Assembly (NCBI GenBank): GCA_943357025.1
Contig: CALRGA010000005.1
Span: 1 to 37,970 of the forward strand
Direction of reading: 5' to 3'
Length of the DNA: 37,970 bases
Source of the DNA: Candidatus Uhrbacteria bacterium RIFOXYB12_FULL_58_10
GTDB taxonomy: Bacteria > Patescibacteriota > Patescibacteriia > UBA9934 > GWF2-40-263
Shown here: positions 35,337 through 37,970 of the stretch, one piece after another
Layout: each line of letters begins with the position of its first letter
Numbering within the stretch: position 1 is the first letter of the stretch
The notes under the pieces: model-generated
Seen by the model: only the letters and a program-made list of their open reading frames with translations
What the model was told of the DNA's origin: nothing
The model's database searches: none
Translations under genes and position numbers: made by a program

Positions 35337-37619
35337 CTACGTTTTGGACTTTTTCTTCGGGAAGACGCGCGGCGGCGACGTTCGTTTCTTTTCGAGCATG
35401 GCGAGCGCGACGTCGAGCGTGATTTCCATCGGGTCCAGTTTTTTCGGGACGGAAACGTTCGTGGTTCCGTCCGTCAGGTACGGGCCGAAGCGTCCGTTGC
35501 GGACCACGACAGGATTGCCGTCGGGTCCCGCGCCGAGGTCGGCCATCGGGGCCATCTGCTTTGCCTTGAGCGCCTCCTTGTTGGCGAGCACGAACCGGGC
35601 GTCCGTCTCCGAGATCGTGCCGGGGTGATAGTCCGCGGGAATCGACGCGGTGAGCGTCTCGGTCTTGAGATACGGGCCGAACCGCCCGAGGTGCGCGACG
35701 ATCTCCTCGCCCGCCTCGGTCTTTCCGACGACGCGCGGCATCTCGAACAGCGGGAGAATTTCCTCCATCGTCACCGTGTCGATGTTCGCGCCCTTCGGCA
35801 GCGACGCGCTCTTCGGCTTCGGAACCTTGGCCTTTTTGTCCTCCGCGGTCCACTCGCCGAGCTGGGCGAACGGGCCGAAGCGTCCGGAGCGGACGATGAC
35901 GGATTTCCCGGTCTTCGGGTCGTTCCCGAGAATCCGCTCCTTCATGATGTCCTCGCGCGACACGCCGACCACCTTTTCCTCGATGAGCGAGTGGAACGGC
36001 CCGTAGAACGCCTCGAGCGTGGGAACCCATTCGACGGTGCCCTCCGCGATCTCGTCGAGCGTGTTTTCCATCGTGGCGGTAAACGTGAAGTCGACGACGT
36101 TCGGGAAGTGCTCGACGAGGACGTCGTTCACGATCATGCCCGTGTCGGTGGGGAACAGCTTCTTGTTGTCGTCGCGCTCGACGTACTGCCGCGCCTCGAT
36201 CGTGGCGATCGTCGGAGCATACGTGGACGGTCGGCCGATGCCGAACTCTTCCATGGCCTTCACGAGCGTGGCGTCGGAGTACCGCGCGGTCGGCTCGGTG
36301 AAGTGTTGGGTGGGGACGACGGACGTGACGTCCACGGCGTTGCCGACGGCGAGCGCCGGGAGGATTTTTTCCTGCGACGCGTGATACACCTTCATGAATC
36401 CGTCGAACTTCACCATGCTGCCGTTGGCACGGAAGGAATGCTTCGCGGCGTCGAGGTCGACGGCCGTGCGCTCGACCTTCGCGGGAGGGAGCTGGGAGCC
36501 GACGGTGCGGCGCCAGATGAGGTCGTACAGCTTCCACATGCCGGACTCGAGCGTTCCCTTGAGCTCTTCCGGGGTCGCGGTGACGACGGTCGGGCGGATG
36601 GCCTCGTGCGCCTCTTGCGCGCCCTTCGCCTTGGTGGCGTATTTCTTTGCGCCGACCGCGTAGTCCTTTCCGAACTCGGAGGAAATGTACGCCTGCGTCT
36701 CGTCGAGGAACGCGTTCGCGAGGTTCACGGAGTCGGTACGCATGTAGGTGATGCGTCCCGTCTCGTACAGCTTCTGCGCCAGAACCATCGTCTGCTTCGC
36801 GCCGAACCCGAGCCGCCCGTTCGCCTCGATCTGCAGGGAAGAGGTGGTAAACGGCGTCGGCGGGTTCTTTGAGACTTCCTTCGTCTCGATCTTCGTCACC
36901 TCGAATTTCTGCCCGGACAGCGTCGCCACGATCTTCGCGGCCTCGTCGCCCGTCTTGATATCAAGCTTGTCGACCTTCTTCCCGTCGATCGAAAACAGCG
37001 CGCCCGGGAAGGCGATTCCGTCCTTTATAAACTCTCCGTCGATCGTCCAATACTCGTCGATCTTGAACGCGAGGCGCTCTCGTTCGCGCTCGACGACGAG
37101 GCGCAGCGCGACGGACTGCACGCGCCCGGCGGACAGGCCGCGGCGCACCTTGGCCCAGAGGAACGGCGACAGCTCGTAGCCGACGAGACGATCCAGAATG
37201 CGCCGCGTCTGCTGCGCATTCACCAGGTTCATGTCGATCGTCCGCGGCGCCGAAAGCGCGTGCTCGATGGCCGTCTTCGTGATCTCGTGAAACGTAATCC
37301 GCTTCGCCGTCTCCGGGTCGAGCCCAAGCGTCTCGGCGATGTGCCACGCGATGGCCTCTCCTTCTCGGTCTTCGTCGGTCGCGAGGATGATGTCGGTCAT
37401 CCCTTTCGCGGCCGCCTTCAGTTCCTTTACGTGATCCTTCGCCTTGTCCGGGACTACGTATGTGGGAGCGAAATGATTTTTTACGTCGACGCCCGTCTTG
37501 CTCGCCGGCAGGTCGCGGATGTGTCCGAAAGAGGACAGGACCTTAAAGTCCTTCCCCAGAAACTTCGTAATCGTTTTCGCTTTCGTCGGAGACTCGACGA
37601 TGACAAGTGTATGTGGCAT
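35337..37619 (-). CDS. topA: DNA topoisomerase I
   Basis: TLVIVESPTKAKTITKFLG; ATDEDREGEAIAWHI; GRITYMRTDS active site; three GRFGP[YF] repeats; start revised to 37619. Confidence 0.96.
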   Translation of the reverse strand: MPHTLVIVESPTKAKTITKFLGKDFKVLSSFGHIRDLPASKTGVDVKNHFAPTYVVPDKAKDHVKELKAAAKGMTDIILATDEDREGEAIAWHIAETLGLDPETAKRITFHEITKTAIEHALSAPRTIDMNLVNAQQTRRILDRLVGYELSPFLWAKVRRGLSAGRVQSVALRLVVERERERLAFKIDEYWTIDGEFIKDGIAFPGALFSIDGKKVDKLDIKTGDEAAKIVATLSGQKFEVTKIETKEVSKNPPTPFTTSSLQIEANGRLGFGAKQTMVLAQKLYETGRITYMRTDSVNLANAFLDETQAYISSEFGKDYAVGAKKYATKAKGAQEAHEAIRPTVVTATPEELKGTLESGMWKLYDLIWRRTVGSQLPPAKVERTAVDLDAAKHSFRANGSMVKFDGFMKVYHASQEKILPALAVGNAVDVTSVVPTQHFTEPTARYSDATLVKAMEEFGIGRPSTYAPTIATIEARQYVERDDNKKLFPTDTGMIVNDVLVEHFPNVVDFTFTATMENTLDEIAEGTVEWVPTLEAFYGPFHSLIEEKVVGVSREDIMKERILGNDPKTGKSVIVRSGRFGPFAQLGEWTAEDKKAKVPKPKSASLPKGANIDTVTMEEILPLFEMPRVVGKTEAGEEIVAHLGRFGPYLKTETLTASIPADYHPGTISETDARFVLANKEALKAKQMAPMADLGAGPDGNPVVVRNGRFGPYLTDGTTNVSVPKKLDPMEITLDVALAMLEKKRTSPPRVFPKKKSKT

Positions 37620-37626
37620 GCGAAAG

Positions 37627-37655
37627 ATAATGCCGTGGATTGACGGTTTTGTCAA
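37627..37655 (-). promoter_or_regulatory. topA promoter
   Basis: Minus strand TTGACA-N17-CATTAT, 7 nt from the ATG. Confidence 0.8.
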
Positions 37656-37668
37656 AAAATGATAAGAA
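37640..37668 (+). promoter_or_regulatory. Divergent promoter for the partial ORF
   Basis: TTGACG-N17-TAAGAA with extended TGA. Confidence 0.55.
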
Positions 37669-37691
37669 GTCGGTGCTCATAGGGGAGCCTC

Positions 37692-37970
37692 ATGGCGATC
37701 GTGATCAAGGGCGTGCCGACGCCCGGTTGGTATGTTCCCACTGGTCTGTCTGCTTCCAAAATGGTCCCGCATCTCTGGACCGGCATTGCACGGTTCCGAT
37801 TTCGACGCGTCGAGGGTTTCGTCATCTCGATACACAAGTTCGACGGAGGGCCGCGCATCCACTCCGAGTGGAAATCCGCGACGATGATCCGCGGGCTGCT
37901 GTCTCGCGTCCAGGCCGTATACGAGCACACCGCCGCGCTCCCCGATGTCTGGCGCGACCAGGACATTCGC
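37692..37970 (+). CDS. Hypothetical protein, 3' truncated by window
   Basis: Open frame MAIVIKGVPTPGWYVPTGLSASKMVPHLWTGIARF... to window end; SD-like AGGGGAG upstream. Confidence 0.6.
   Translation, partial: MAIVIKGVPTPGWYVPTGLSASKMVPHLWTGIARFRFRRVEGFVISIHKFDGGPRIHSEWKSATMIRGLLSRVQAVYEHTAALPDVWRDQDIR

Noticed and set aside
33871-35628. 585-aa plus-strand ORF opposite rsh
   Set aside because: Shadow ORF of the RelA/SpoT gene
35625-36872. 415-aa plus-strand ORF opposite topA
   Set aside because: Shadow of TopA; compositionally biased, no recognisable domain
37652-37966. 104-aa minus-strand ORF at the window end
   Set aside because: Overlaps the topA promoter and is opposite an SD-preceded open frame; plus strand preferred

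Overview
The window looks like a compact, GC-rich chromosome segment from a Candidate Phyla Radiation (Patescibacteria/Parcubacteria-like) bacterium; this placement is inferred from gene content. In order it holds: the 3' end of rpsL, then rpsG and fusA; a ~6.5 kb accessory insert (FAM173-like methyltransferase, APH-type kinase, TrpF-like TIM barrel, class III aminotransferase, secreted acidic protein, membrane protein, Phd-like protein); tuf and a long S10/spc ribosomal protein run ending in secY-adk-map with no rpmD (L30); ruvX-recO-asnS-aspS-scpA-scpB-dacA, a COG2426-type membrane protein and a glycosyltransferase; a gene-free interval with a pair of inverted structured repeats; three tRNAs (Leu-CAA, CAT elongator-type, initiator fMet); parA-parB; a short Rel/Spo protein; topA; and a partial ORF. 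Strongest non-routine signals: (1) two inverted copies of a ~200-nt element at 30449-30986 whose internal stems differ in sequence but keep perfect pairing; (2) a start-codon pattern in which about 42 of 48 starts have T at -1 and mostly lack a Shine-Dalgarno (SD) sequence, while most exceptions carry SD-like purine runs; (3) several promoters whose -10 lies only 7-11 nt from the start codon, predicting leaderless mRNAs; (4) an orphan promoter-to-hairpin unit at 5214-5433 (minus) predicting a ~185-nt small RNA; (5) a bacterial-type AspRS that appears to lack the GAD insertion domain; (6) structured leaders before tuf and rplC. All alignments and counts were done by eye; no searches or folding programs were run.
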